A DNA stretch of 64,000 nt from NCBI GenBank assembly GCA_016928575.1, contig JAFGKK010000131.1, positions 1 to 64,000 on the forward strand, read 5' to 3'. The notes beneath the pieces were generated by a model, which saw only the letters and a list, made by a program, of their open reading frames with translations, made no database searches and was not told the origin of the DNA. The first letter of the stretch is position 1; every line of letters starts with the position of its first letter. The stretch comes from Anaerolineales bacterium. Its GTDB lineage: Bacteria > Chloroflexota > Anaerolineae > Anaerolineales > RBG-16-64-43. Positions 45,339-54,637 of the stretch are shown here, one piece after another. A program made the translations under genes and the position numbers.

Positions 45339-47390
45339 TTATAGGACGGGCGGATCGGAACGCTCGTAGAGCCACAGCCGGTGGTCCACCATCTCGGCGA
45401 AGCCGGCGCGCCGCGCGGCATCCGTCAGGCGGGGTCGGTCGGGGACGTTCCACGCCGCGCGGACCGCGCCGCGCTTCCCGGCCAGCACCCGCAATTGGCG
45501 CAGCATCGGAGCCAGACTTCCGGGGGGCGAGAAGACCGCCGCCACTTCCAAGCTGGGTTTATGGTCGTGCTCGGAATCGTAGGTCAACAACAGGGCGGAC
45601 CGTCCCCGCCACCACCAGGCGTCCCCGCGGCGGACGAATTCGGCTAAATGGGCTTTGGTGAGGGTGCTCCAGTGCCAGCCGTCGTTGACCAGGTTGGGAA
45701 TCTTCCAGGCGGCGGCGCGTTCCTTCCACAGGGCGGTCGCTTCCGGCGTATCCGTTTTGGCGGCGGCCTCATATTCGCACGCGCCGCCCTCGATGGGCGC
45801 CGCCGACGTCATCCGGAAAACCCCTGCCCGCCGGAAGCCCAGCCGGTCGCACAGCCGGTGGACCGGCAGGCGCTGGGAGGATGTCGCCAGACGGATCACC
45901 CCGCCGTGTTTTTTCCACTCCGCCAATAAATGCTCGCTCAACCTGGACCCGATCTTCATCCCCTGGTATCCGGGATGGACCCGCAATCCTTCCAGCCACC
46001 ACTCCTCCGGGCCGAGGCGGGTGAGCTTGCCGAATCCGATCATCCGGCGATCCGCCTCCGCCGCGGCCAGCAAGCCTTCGCGGTCGGCCAGCCATTCGGA
46101 CCAAACCTGCGGCGTGTAATCGTGCCCCTCCCATATCTGGGCGGTGAGCTCGAGCATGTCCTTCCGGTCCGACATCCGCGCCGGGCGGATGCGGACGGCG
46201 GCCGTCTTCAAATCCGGGGTCTGCGCGCCGCCCTCTACGGGCCAAGGGGGGAGGTCGAACAGTTTGGCGTGGACGTATTTGGCGAACAAGCGCGCCGAGG
46301 CGATGATCGGTCCGGCGAGCAGCAGCCCCGGAATTCCGAGCAGGGTGAATCCGACCAGCGCGCCGACGATCAGGATCGCCGGGTGGAGTTTGAGTTGGTC
46401 GCCCATCACGCGCGGGATTAAAAAATTCGATTCCAACTGCTGCAGCACGCCGCCGGTGACGCCGACCACGACCGCGAACAGGATCGGAGAGAGCCCCAGC
46501 CAATTGTTCGGCTGAAAGAGGGCGATCACCACCGCGGTCGCGCCGACCACGTTTGCCCCGACGATCGGAATGAATTCGGCCACGGCGGCCATCACCCCGA
46601 GGATCGCGGAATAGCGCACGCCCAGGAGGGTCATCGCCGCCCCGATCGCCAGGCCCATGATCAGGCTGAGCAGAATCTGGCCGCGCAGGAAGGCGTTCCA
46701 GATCGGCCCGAGCTCTTCGAACAGCCGGCCAATGTCTCCGCGGTGTTTTTCGGGGAAGATCAGGATTAGGCTGTGCTTCAGGGCGTCCATGTCGTGCAGG
46801 AGGTAGTACGTTACGATCAGCGTAAAGGCGGTCCATCCGAAGAAGGCGACGATGTCGGAGGCGGCGGTGGTCATCCAGTCGGTAATCCCGCCGATCCAAT
46901 CGCGGGCGCCGGAAATCAACGTATCCTGGAGGAGGGCGGCGTTGGGGGAGGAGAAGTCGAAGGTGAACGGCCCGAGAACGAGCGGTTCGTCCGCCAGCGA
47001 ATCGAGCCAGTCCGGGATGCTGTTGATGAATTTCGTCACCGTGTTCAGCACGCCGGACATCTGCTGCTGCAGCAACAGGCCCGCGCCGCTGGCCAAGCCG
47101 GCCAACAGCAATAGAACCAACCCATATAGGACCAGGACGGCTGCGGTGCGGGAAAGCCGCAGGCGGCGGGTCAGGAAACTCACCACCGGGTCGAGCAGGT
47201 ATGCCAGAACGAAAGCCATGATGAGCGGCATGATCAGGACCTGGAATCGCACCAGGAAGTAGCCGATCACCGCCAGCACGGCCAGCATGACGGTCAGTTT
47301 GGCGTTTGTGGACCAGCGCGGCGAGGCATCCAAAGGTCGATTCACCCCTTCCGGGTTCCCGGGAACGGAGCGCGTCAGTCGGTTTGGCAA
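45339..47390 (-). CDS. AI-2E family permease fused to a GNAT acetyltransferase domain
   Basis: 683 residues in one open frame. Residues about 28-385 are an AI-2E family (TqsA/YdbO-like) exporter with eight helices and the conserved A-E-F-I-P-I-V-G-A and L-H-P segments. A 12-residue linker leads to a GNAT domain (about 398-530) with acetyl-CoA-binding V-H-P-G-Y-Q-G-M-K-I-G-S. About 150 further residues may be a second, degenerate GNAT repeat. The C-terminal domains would face the cytoplasm. No frameshift or internal start with a ribosome site was seen to separate the two parts, although M-S-D-R-K is close to the junction. Confidence 0.85.
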   Translation of the reverse strand: MPNRLTRSVPGNPEGVNRPLDASPRWSTNAKLTVMLAVLAVIGYFLVRFQVLIMPLIMAFVLAYLLDPVVSFLTRRLRLSRTAAVLVLYGLVLLLLAGLASGAGLLLQQQMSGVLNTVTKFINSIPDWLDSLADEPLVLGPFTFDFSSPNAALLQDTLISGARDWIGGITDWMTTAASDIVAFFGWTAFTLIVTYYLLHDMDALKHSLILIFPEKHRGDIGRLFEELGPIWNAFLRGQILLSLIMGLAIGAAMTLLGVRYSAILGVMAAVAEFIPIVGANVVGATAVVIALFQPNNWLGLSPILFAVVVGVTGGVLQQLESNFLIPRVMGDQLKLHPAILIVGALVGFTLLGIPGLLLAGPIIASARLFAKYVHAKLFDLPPWPVEGGAQTPDLKTAAVRIRPARMSDRKDMLELTAQIWEGHDYTPQVWSEWLADREGLLAAAEADRRMIGFGKLTRLGPEEWWLEGLRVHPGYQGMKIGSRLSEHLLAEWKKHGGVIRLATSSQRLPVHRLCDRLGFRRAGVFRMTSAAPIEGGACEYEAAAKTDTPEATALWKERAAAWKIPNLVNDGWHWSTLTKAHLAEFVRRGDAWWWRGRSALLLTYDSEHDHKPSLEVAAVFSPPGSLAPMLRQLRVLAGKRGAVRAAWNVPDRPRLTDAARRAGFAEMVDHRLWLYERSDPPVL

Positions 47391-47894
47391 ATTCGATCCG
47401 CCCCCATTCTAATCTTTCCCCGTCCTTCCCGCCATATTGCAGTGAATTCGATCCACCGGCCTGACACGCGGGAGGGCCAACCGCGTCGGCAGGGAGAATC
47501 CGGTCTTCCGGATCGCCGGGACGGCATCCGACCGCGCTTTCGGTTCCGCCAAAACGGAATTTGGGGGAATGGAATAATCCCTGCCACACAAAGCACAAAG
47601 AGCACAAAGGGAAAAGAGGAGATCACTTAAAAGTCGACAAGCGGAATGCGACGGATCATCTTTACGCGCCTTCTTTGGAACCTCGCATGGAATGGCTTTC
47701 CCGCCGATTCCCATTAATCATGCGTCCGTAAGGCGATGAGAATCCCGCGGCCGGCTGCGCGTCGTTGGCGCGTGCAGGGCGGCGGTTCATTTCGCCCTTG
47801 GGAATGTGGATCGATTCAAAGGGTACGCCTTTTTGTGCTTTTTGCAGCCAAGAATTAAAAAACCCGCCGTTCGGGCGGGTTTTTTTTGAATTTG
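47391..47894. other. Spacer with dispersed repeat and terminator
   Basis: No gene supported. It contains CACAAAGCACAAAGAGCAC near 47.59 kb, a dispersed bacterial repeat, and a strong intrinsic terminator at 47857-47887 (AACCCGCC/GGCGGGTT, flanked by A6 and T8) that ends pnp transcription and is bidirectional. A 42-codon minus-strand frame (M-N-R-R-P-A-R) has no ribosome site and is not called. Confidence 0.7.
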
Positions 47895-50129
47895 TTACCG
47901 TCGGCGTCCACCGCGCTCGTCGCGGTCGGATCCGCGGCCGCGGGCGCCGCCGGGACGCTGTGACGACCGCGGCCCGCCCGGGCCGTTGCCGCGTCCCCCG
48001 CCGGAGGGTTTGCGGTCGCGCTCGGCGGCCTCCTCCGCGGTCCAGCCTTCCAGCACCGCAGCCCGCGAAAGGCGGACCTTGCCCTCTGGATCGATCCCGG
48101 TCACCATGACTGTCAATTCGTCGCCCAGGCGGCAAACGTCTTCCACCTTCTCGATCCGGCTCGAATCGAGCTGTGAAATGTGCACCAGCCCGTCGATGTT
48201 CGGGAGGATCTCCACGAACGCGCCGAAATCCGCTACGCGGACGACCTTGCCGGTGTAGATCCGCCCCACCACCGGAGTCTCGGTCAGGCTCTCGACCCGC
48301 TTGCGGGCTTCCATCGCGCTCGGCCCGTCGACGGCGGAGATGTAGACTTTGCCGTCGTCTTCGATGTCGATCTTGACGCCGGTGTCCTCCTGGATCTTGC
48401 GGATGATTTTCCCGCCGGGTCCGATCACCGCGCCGATTTTTTCCGGATCGATCTGCAGGATCGTCATCCGCGGCGCGTGCGGCTTGAGGTCCGGACGCGG
48501 GGCGGGCAGGCATCCGCGGATCACTTCCAGGATCCGCATCCGCGCCGCCTGCGCCTGTTCCAGCGCCTGGCCCATGATCTGCGGGGTGATGCCTTTGATC
48601 TTGATGTCCATCTGCAGGGCGGTGATCCCCTGCGCCGTGCCGGCGACCTTGAAATCCATGTCGCCGAGGTGATCCTCGACGCCCTGGATGTCGGTCAGGA
48701 TGACGTACTTCTCGCCTTCCTTCACCAGGCCCATCGCGATTCCGGCCACCGGCGCATGGATCGGCACTCCGGCGTCCATCAAGGAGAGGGTCGATCCGCA
48801 CACGGAGGCCATCGAGGTGGAGCCATTGGAGGAAAGCACCTCCGAAACCACCCGAATGGTGTAGGGGAACTCCTCCTGCGCGGGGAGGACCGGAACGAGC
48901 GCGCGTTCCGCCAGCGCTCCGTGGCCGACCTCGCGGCGCGAAGAGCCGCGCAGGGGCTTGGTCTCGCCGGTGCAGAAGGGCGGGAAGTTGTAATGGTGCA
49001 TGTAGCGCTTTTCGTCGACCGGCGCCAATCCGTCGAGTTCCTGGGCGTCGCGCGGGGTGCCGAGCGTGGTGAACGAAAGCACCTGCGTCTCGCCGCGGGT
49101 GAACAGGCCCGACCCGTGGGACCGCGGGCTGAGGTCCACCTCGGCGCTCAGCGGCCGGATCTGATCCGGTCGGCGGCCGTCGGTGCGCTGGTTCGCATTC
49201 AGGATTCGCGAGCGGACTTCGGTGCGGTACATCTCGTAGAACGCCTCGCGCAGGTCGGCCTCCGCCATATCGACGTCGTTGGCAAAACCCGCCAGGACTT
49301 CGCCTTCGATCGCGTCGAGAATCGCCTGGCGCTCGGCCTTGTCCAACTCGTCGCGGAAGGCGTCCGCCAACCGGGTTCCCACCTTCTGCGACACCGCCTC
49401 GCGGACCTTTTGCGCCAGGACAAAATGTTGATAGTCGCGCTTCGGTTTGCCCGCCTCGGCGGCCATCTTCTCCTGGGCGTCGATCAGCGGCTGGATCGCG
49501 CGGTGAGCCAGCTGCAGGGCTTCGCGCATCAAGTCTTCCGGCGCTTCGTCGGCCCCGGCTTCGACCATCAGAATCGCCTCGCGCGTCCCGGCCACCCGCA
49601 GGTCCAGCTCCGAGCGCTGGATCTCCTCGTAGACCGGGTTGTACACCCACCGGCCATCGACCCTGCCGATGCGCACCGCCCCGACCGGCCCGCCCCAGGG
49701 GATGTCGGAGATGGTGATCGCAGCCGAGGCGCCGATGATCGCCGGGATGTCCAGGGGATTCTGGGCATCCGAAGACCAGGCATGCATGATCACCTGAACA
49801 TCGTTGCGCAGGTCTTTGGGAAACAGCGGCCGCAGCGGTCTGTCCGTCAGGCGGGCGACGAGGATCGCCGCCTCCGAGGGCCGGCCTTCGCGCCGGAAGA
49901 AGGAGCCGGGAATCTGCCCTCCGGCGTACATCCGCTCTTCGTAATCCACCGAGAGGGGGAAGAAGTCGATCCCCTCGCGCGGATCCCGGCTCATGGTGGC
50001 GGAGGCGAATAGCAGCGAATCGCCGATTCGCACCGTCACCGCCCCGCCGGCGTTGGCCGCGAGATTGCCGGTGGTGAGAAGGAAAGTTTTACCCTCCACC
50101 ACCGCTTCGTACGTCTTGCGTGTGGTCAT
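47895..50129 (-). CDS. pnp: Polyribonucleotide nucleotidyltransferase
   Basis: PNPase, 744 residues, phosphorolytic 3'-5' exoribonuclease of the degradosome. Two RNase PH domains (about 5-140 and 310-540) flank the helical domain; then KH (G-P-G-G-K-I-I near 565) and S1 ([10 protein letters not shown], about 620-690). The tail is an Arg/Gly-rich stretch ([11 protein letters not shown]). Start at 50129 behind CTGGAGG; the longer upstream frame is unrelated. rpsO, its usual neighbour, is not adjacent. Confidence 0.97.
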   Translation of the reverse strand: MTTRKTYEAVVEGKTFLLTTGNLAANAGGAVTVRIGDSLLFASATMSRDPREGIDFFPLSVDYEERMYAGGQIPGSFFRREGRPSEAAILVARLTDRPLRPLFPKDLRNDVQVIMHAWSSDAQNPLDIPAIIGASAAITISDIPWGGPVGAVRIGRVDGRWVYNPVYEEIQRSELDLRVAGTREAILMVEAGADEAPEDLMREALQLAHRAIQPLIDAQEKMAAEAGKPKRDYQHFVLAQKVREAVSQKVGTRLADAFRDELDKAERQAILDAIEGEVLAGFANDVDMAEADLREAFYEMYRTEVRSRILNANQRTDGRRPDQIRPLSAEVDLSPRSHGSGLFTRGETQVLSFTTLGTPRDAQELDGLAPVDEKRYMHHYNFPPFCTGETKPLRGSSRREVGHGALAERALVPVLPAQEEFPYTIRVVSEVLSSNGSTSMASVCGSTLSLMDAGVPIHAPVAGIAMGLVKEGEKYVILTDIQGVEDHLGDMDFKVAGTAQGITALQMDIKIKGITPQIMGQALEQAQAARMRILEVIRGCLPAPRPDLKPHAPRMTILQIDPEKIGAVIGPGGKIIRKIQEDTGVKIDIEDDGKVYISAVDGPSAMEARKRVESLTETPVVGRIYTGKVVRVADFGAFVEILPNIDGLVHISQLDSSRIEKVEDVCRLGDELTVMVTGIDPEGKVRLSRAAVLEGWTAEEAAERDRKPSGGGRGNGPGGPRSSQRPGGARGRGSDRDERGGRRR

Positions 50130-50651
50130 GGTTCCTCCAGGAGCGGGGCAGGGGGGCGGGGAATGGAGACCACGAAGGACACGAAGAAGGACCTGAGGAG
50201 ACGAAAAAACGGCCGTAGATTGTTTCAGATCTTCCTTCGTGTTCTTCGTGGATCCCAACCGCTGCGCCGCCGTGAAATATCGGTCGAAATCCCGGAGGAT
50301 CACCGCTCCTGATGGTTTTGCGATCGAAGAGAAGCGTCCCCCCTGGGGAGGCGCGGAATCCGCGCGGGATTTCGGGCGCGGCTGAAGGCCGCCCGACTGT
50401 ATTGTAGACGAGCCGAGGTATTGGCGCAAGGCGTCGGGATTTGGACGGATTTCTGATCCTGCCCTCGGATTAATATCAAGTGAGAGCTTACGGATCGGAG
50501 GCGCGGCTCCGCCAGCCGTTCCGCGGGAAAATCCAGGAGCACGCAGACATCGGCGCGGCAGGGAACAAAACCGGATGCGATTCGTCTGCTACACTATATA
50601 TTCCAAACGGCGGAGGACGAAAGCCCCGCCGAGGTCAACCAAGGAGGAACC
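50130..50651. other. Spacer with a dispersed inverted repeat
   Basis: No gene supported. At 50.17-50.26 kb CCACGAAGGACACGAAG faces its complement CTTCGTGTTCTTCGTGG, a dispersed element common in several bacterial phyla (from memory). The rest presumably holds the pnp promoter and, in the last 60 bases, the promoter of the SIMPL gene (TATATT at 50597-50602, no clear -35). Confidence 0.55.
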
Positions 50652-51401
50652 ATGTCTCGGAAAACTGTAGTAATGGGTTTGGTGTTGGCCGCGGCCATTC
50701 TGGCCGGATGCTCGACGGCCGCGGCCGTTCCCGAGCAGCCCTGCACGCTGAACTGTTACGGCCCCACACCGGAGAGTCCGCGCACACTGTCGGTGATGGG
50801 AGAGGGGAAAGTGGAGGTGGATCCCGACATCGCGGTGATGTACCTGAGCATCGTCACGCGCGATTCCTACGCAGATCAAGCCTGGGACGACAACAACACC
50901 AAGGCCGAAGCGGCGATCGCCGCGATCCAAGGCCAAGGAGTGGCCGCGGCGGATATCCGCAGCGATTTCAATCTATATCAGCAGGAGAAGTACGATTCGT
51001 ACGGACAGCCCACCGGAGAGATCACCTATATCGTCACCCACGCGCTGACGGTGACGGTGCGGGATCTGAGTAGCGTGGGCGCCGTGCTGGGCGCGGCGCA
51101 GGGGGCCGGCGTGAACTCCGTCGGCGGAATCTCCTTTTCGCTCGAGGATCCGACCTCCGCGCTCAGCCAGGCCCGGGCGCTGGCGGTCGCCAATGCCCGC
51201 GCCCGCGCGGAGGAGATCGCGGCGGGGTTCGGGGTCAAGGTCGGGAAGGTCCTCACGGTCAACGAATACGGCGGCTACGTTTCGCCGGCGGCGGAAAAGG
51301 CTTACGGCATGGGTGTCGGCGGGGGCGGCTCCTCGGTCCCGGTCCAGGCCGGAACCTGGGAAGTGAGCATGACCGTCAGCGCGGTGTTCGAGATCGAGTA
51401 G
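50652..51401 (+). CDS. SIMPL-domain (DUF541) lipoprotein
   Basis: 249 residues. Lipobox L-A-G-C at Cys20. The rest is one SIMPL/DUF541 domain: T-L-S-V-M-G-E-G-K-V-E-V near the start and A-L-A-V-A-N-A-R-A-R-A-E-E-I-A in the second half. The family forms periplasmic or surface ring assemblies; function largely unknown. Start at 50652 behind AAGGAGG. Confidence 0.92.
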   Translation: MSRKTVVMGLVLAAAILAGCSTAAAVPEQPCTLNCYGPTPESPRTLSVMGEGKVEVDPDIAVMYLSIVTRDSYADQAWDDNNTKAEAAIAAIQGQGVAAADIRSDFNLYQQEKYDSYGQPTGEITYIVTHALTVTVRDLSSVGAVLGAAQGAGVNSVGGISFSLEDPTSALSQARALAVANARARAEEIAAGFGVKVGKVLTVNEYGGYVSPAAEKAYGMGVGGGGSSVPVQAGTWEVSMTVSAVFEIE

Positions 51402-51432
51402 ACAAATAGCGGGCCGGCAACTCCCCCGCGGG

Positions 51433-51486
51433 GCCGCCTCGGTTCGTCTTTCCGGCATGATCTTGGCCGGGACCGAGGCGGCTTTT
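51433..51486. terminator. Terminator after the SIMPL gene
   Basis: GCCGCCTCGGT/ACCGAGGCGGC with an inner CCGG/CCGG, followed by TTTTCTT. It also lies immediately past the stop of the converging SGNH gene. Confidence 0.85.
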
Positions 51487-51487
51487 C

Positions 51488-52549
51488 TTAAACAGCCGTT
51501 ACGCCGCGCCAGACGGAATCCAGGGATTGCAGGAAGGTCAGGCTGCGGACGGAAGTCCCGCGCTGGCGGCTGATCGCGGTGGAAAAATCGTCCGGATCGG
51601 CCCACGTCAGATGGCCGCGGTTGTCGGCCAGGCCGTGGTTGGGAAGATCCTGCACCGCCAGCCAGAAATTCCACATCGGAAGGCCGTACTCGTACGCCAA
51701 GGAGGCGACGATCCGGTTGAAGGCATGGTTCCCTTCGCGGTTGTCGGCTTTGGTTGCGAGGATCGGGAGGATTCCGCTGGAGACGGTGTATTCGACGATT
51801 TGCCGCATCCGCTGTTCGTAGATCTCCGGGGTTGTCCGGTAATCGTCGGTGCCCAAGGCGATCAAGGCGATGACGGGGCGGTGAATCCGGTATTCGCACT
51901 GCATCGGATTTTCACCCTTCTCGCAGCGGGTCCGATCGGCGCGGAGGGGGGAGAGAACGGCCGCGGTGGTAAACCCGTTGCCCAGCGAGGCGCTTTGACG
52001 GGTGTAGGAGCCGCGGAACCACTCGATGACGGGTTGCAGATAGGCGTGCTCGCCGAGGGTGTAGTATTCCGGGCCTCTTCCAAAATTGCCCAGAAATCTG
52101 GTTGGAAGACTCAGGCAATCGCCGAGGATGGAAAAGGCGTGCGGGTCGTTTCCGAATCCGAGGCCGTCGCGGTGGATTAGGCGGGCGCTTTGCGTTGCGG
52201 CGGGGACGACCGGCATCGATTGCCAGGCGTCGGGGGCCAGCGTGGGGGTCAAGGTCGGCGTGAAGGTGAACGTCGGAGTCGGCCTGACGGTGGGTGTGGC
52301 GGAGGGCGCCGTCTGGGTCGGCGAGCGTAAAGGCGTAGATGTGCGGGCGGGAACGGTGGAAGCGGTATTCTCGGCCGGAAGGACGGTTGGCGAAGCCGGT
52401 GCGCACCCGGCGGCCGGCGGCATCAGGCAGATCACTGCCGCGAAAAGCCATGATGGATGTATGCGAATCGGCCGCCTCCGCCCCTGGAATTGTTCCGGCG
52501 TAAATCCGGAATGGGATGCTAGTCCTTCATTTAACCATATAGAGCGCAT
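51488..52549 (-). CDS. SGNH/GDSL-like lipoprotein with GDC in place of GDS
   Basis: 353 residues from ATG 52549. Signal with lipobox A-A-G-C at Cys49 after an unusually long N-region, a Thr/Pro-rich linker, then an SGNH-type domain: I-L-G-D-C-L-S (residues 141-147) where the nucleophile motif is GDS, A-L-G-T-D-D at 231-236 in place of GTND, and G-H-L-T-W near the end as the block V histidine. The Cys may replace Ser as nucleophile, or the protein may be a non-enzymatic relative. Last gene of the minus-strand 60.6-51.5 kb run. Confidence 0.75.
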   Translation of the reverse strand: MRSIWLNEGLASHSGFTPEQFQGRRRPIRIHPSWLFAAVICLMPPAAGCAPASPTVLPAENTASTVPARTSTPLRSPTQTAPSATPTVRPTPTFTFTPTLTPTLAPDAWQSMPVVPAATQSARLIHRDGLGFGNDPHAFSILGDCLSLPTRFLGNFGRGPEYYTLGEHAYLQPVIEWFRGSYTRQSASLGNGFTTAAVLSPLRADRTRCEKGENPMQCEYRIHRPVIALIALGTDDYRTTPEIYEQRMRQIVEYTVSSGILPILATKADNREGNHAFNRIVASLAYEYGLPMWNFWLAVQDLPNHGLADNRGHLTWADPDDFSTAISRQRGTSVRSLTFLQSLDSVWRGVTAV

Positions 52550-52613
52550 GGGGCCGGCAACGAGCGGTTTTGTGCGTGGTTTGTGTCTGCGCCTTCCGGA
52601 CGGCAAAGCGGGA

Positions 52614-53375
52614 TTATTCCCGGATTCCGGCGGCGTAGAAGGTCGGGATGTGGAGAACGCGCCGGCCGTTTTCGCGCGCGCTCCTCTCGGCGGTGCGGAA
52701 GGCCTGCCATTCCTCTTCCGCAACCTCTCCCTGTAAATCCTCCCGCAGGATTCTCAACTCGCTCTCCGCCGCTTTCTCGCCGCCGGCATCGGGAAGGGCG
52801 GCGGAGGCCATAACGCCGCATTCGAGCAGGCGTATTCCGGCATCGCAAAAGAGTTCGGCCAGGCGGCGCCCGGCGGCCGTATCGGCTCCCTGGCGCCGGA
52901 GGGCTTCGGTTTGCCGCCGGCCGAACGCCGTTAGTTCCGCGGGATGGTCGATCCGCGCGTCGTGGTCCGGTTCGGCCATCGCCGCCACCCAGCCGCCGGA
53001 GCGCGTGACCCGGACCATCTCGCGCAAGGCCTGCGCGCTTTCGCGGACCCACATCAGAAAGTAATGGCAGAAGACCAGGCCGAACGCCCCGTCGCGGAAC
53101 GGCAGGCGCAGGGCGTCTCCGCCGAGGTACGCACTCCGCGCGCCGCAGGCGCGGGCGAAACCCAGGCGCGCAAGGTCGATCTCCACTCCGCAGACGAGCG
53201 TCTCCGGATGCGAGCGCGCCGCGGATTCGGTGACGGCGCCGGTCCCGCAGCCGACTTCGAGGATGCGGCGGGCGCGGTCGATGCCCGCGCGCTCGAAGAG
53301 GTGACTCCGCAGGGAATCGGTCCAGCGGGCTTGCTGGAGGAATCGATCATGCCAGTCGGCGAGGGTCAGGGTCAT
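52614..53375 (-). CDS. Class I SAM-dependent methyltransferase
   Basis: 253 residues with motif I L-E-V-G-C-G-T-G-A-V (about 39-48), acidic motif after strand 2 (G-V-E-I-D), and F-R-D-G-A-F-G-L-V. Closest in style to UbiE/Methyltransf_11 enzymes. Same-strand neighbour of the degenerate radical SAM gene, with a palindrome in the 63-base gap, so operon membership is likely but not certain. Substrate unknown; modifying a peptide or lipid in this locus is speculation. Confidence 0.88.
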   Translation of the reverse strand: MTLTLADWHDRFLQQARWTDSLRSHLFERAGIDRARRILEVGCGTGAVTESAARSHPETLVCGVEIDLARLGFARACGARSAYLGGDALRLPFRDGAFGLVFCHYFLMWVRESAQALREMVRVTRSGGWVAAMAEPDHDARIDHPAELTAFGRRQTEALRRQGADTAAGRRLAELFCDAGIRLLECGVMASAALPDAGGEKAAESELRILREDLQGEVAEEEWQAFRTAERSARENGRRVLHIPTFYAAGIRE

Positions 53376-53383
53376 TTCGGGAT

Positions 53384-53415
53384 CCCTCCCCCGCCGTCAC
53401 GCCGGCGGGGGAGGG
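53384..53415. repeat. 13-bp perfect C/T-armed palindrome
   Basis: CCCTCCCCCGCCG/CGGCGGGGGAGGG with a 6-base loop, in the gap between the methyltransferase and the degenerate radical SAM gene. No T-run; it belongs to the same class as those at 2.9 and 43.9 kb. Confidence 0.85.
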
Positions 53416-53438
53416 AGTTGGGCCGGGAGGGGAGGAAT

Positions 53439-54590
53439 TTACGCCCGCGCATTGCGCCAGAGCGTTTCCCAGGAGTCATTCAGGAAATTTCCGAGTACGC
53501 GGTTGACGCCCTGCTCGGGCAAGACATCGCCGTCGGGCTCGACGTACAGCCAGGCTTTTCCGGCGCCGGTGGACGGCGCGCCGATTTCCTGCGAAACCGG
53601 ATTGGCCGAGGAGTACGGGACCGGAAGATCCCATTGCAGGGTCAGCTCCAGGTCGGCCGCCCGCCCGCGCAGAGCCACCAGGGTTTCCGCGCCGGCCGAA
53701 TCGGACGCGCTGAGGGAGATGGCCTTCACCTGCGCCTGGTGCAGGCGTTCGAGGATTTCCTCGGCTCGGGGGGCCAACACGCGGTTCAGGGTGAGATGCA
53801 CGGTGGTCGCCAGGTCGGCCTGCATCGCGTTTCGAATGGCGGTCCAGGCGGCTTCCTCCCCGGGTTGCAGCAGGAACATGAGATGGTCGAGGCCGCTGTC
53901 AAGCAGGGATTTTAGGTAGGCGTCTTCCGCCAGGCGCAGGCTGCCGCTGAGCAATCCGCAGACTTGGCCGAGCGATTCGGCGCGGGCGATCAGCGCCGGC
54001 AGGTCGTCGCGCAGCGCGGGTTCCCCGCCGGTGAACACCACGTGCGGTATCCCTGCCGCCCAGGCCTTCTCCAGGATCGTCTTCCAGGCGTCCGCCGCCA
54101 GTTCGTCCTTCGCGCGTTCCGCGGGCGCGTAATGGATGCTTTCGCCCTCGGGCAGGCGGTAGGTGAGGGCGCAGTCCAACCGGTACGGCGCGGAGATCTC
54201 CTGGGAATAGGGATCGCGGCGGTCGAATTCCAGGTACGTCACCGGATCCAGATCCGTGGAGTGAACCAGGGTTTCCACCCGCCCCACAAAATCCGTGTAA
54301 TCGCGGAGGGCCTGCTTGGCGCTCACCCGGTAGCGGGAAGAGATCACCCGGGCGGCTTTTTCCGGAGACGAACCCTTCACCCACTGGTAGGCGCATTCGG
54401 CCGCGGTCTGGTTTAAATGCAGGACCGTCGAGGCGTTGAGGATCAGAATCCCGCTGCCGTCCTGCTCCAGGCGCAGATGCAGCCGGTAGGGATTGGGGGA
54501 ATCCGGCGGGGATGGATAAGTGTACAAGCCCGCCGGCAGTGCGGGAACGGTGCGAAAGCGGTTGCGGATCCTTTTAATGAGAGATGCCAT
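53439..54590 (-). CDS. PqqD-domain/radical-SAM-fold protein lacking all cluster cysteines
   Basis: 383 residues from ATG 54590 (GGAGG upstream). It is colinear with the radical SAM enzyme at 57.0-58.4 kb: PqqD-like N-domain (about 30-110), then Y-R-L-D-C-A-L-T-Y-R at 136-145. Where the partner has C144-x3-C148-x2-C151, this protein has L146, E150 and H153. F-T-G-G-E-P (186-191), the SAM-contacting motif, is intact. The SPASM cysteines are also gone (V-E-P-D-G-D-V-L-P-E) and the protein ends before the last SPASM cluster. It cannot bind the [4Fe-4S] cluster by the usual motif, so it is likely a pseudoenzyme, chaperone or substrate-presenting subunit. Confidence 0.88.
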   Translation of the reverse strand: MASLIKRIRNRFRTVPALPAGLYTYPSPPDSPNPYRLHLRLEQDGSGILILNASTVLHLNQTAAECAYQWVKGSSPEKAARVISSRYRVSAKQALRDYTDFVGRVETLVHSTDLDPVTYLEFDRRDPYSQEISAPYRLDCALTYRLPEGESIHYAPAERAKDELAADAWKTILEKAWAAGIPHVVFTGGEPALRDDLPALIARAESLGQVCGLLSGSLRLAEDAYLKSLLDSGLDHLMFLLQPGEEAAWTAIRNAMQADLATTVHLTLNRVLAPRAEEILERLHQAQVKAISLSASDSAGAETLVALRGRAADLELTLQWDLPVPYSSANPVSQEIGAPSTGAGKAWLYVEPDGDVLPEQGVNRVLGNFLNDSWETLWRNARA

Positions 54591-54637
54591 GCCTGCCTCC
54601 CGGTTTTTTCTTTTGTGGTTGCGGGGCGGAGCGGGGG

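Noticed and set aside
47662-47790. 42-codon minus-strand frame after pnp
   Set aside because: No ribosome site and it is spanned by the downstream spacer of pnp; insufficient support.
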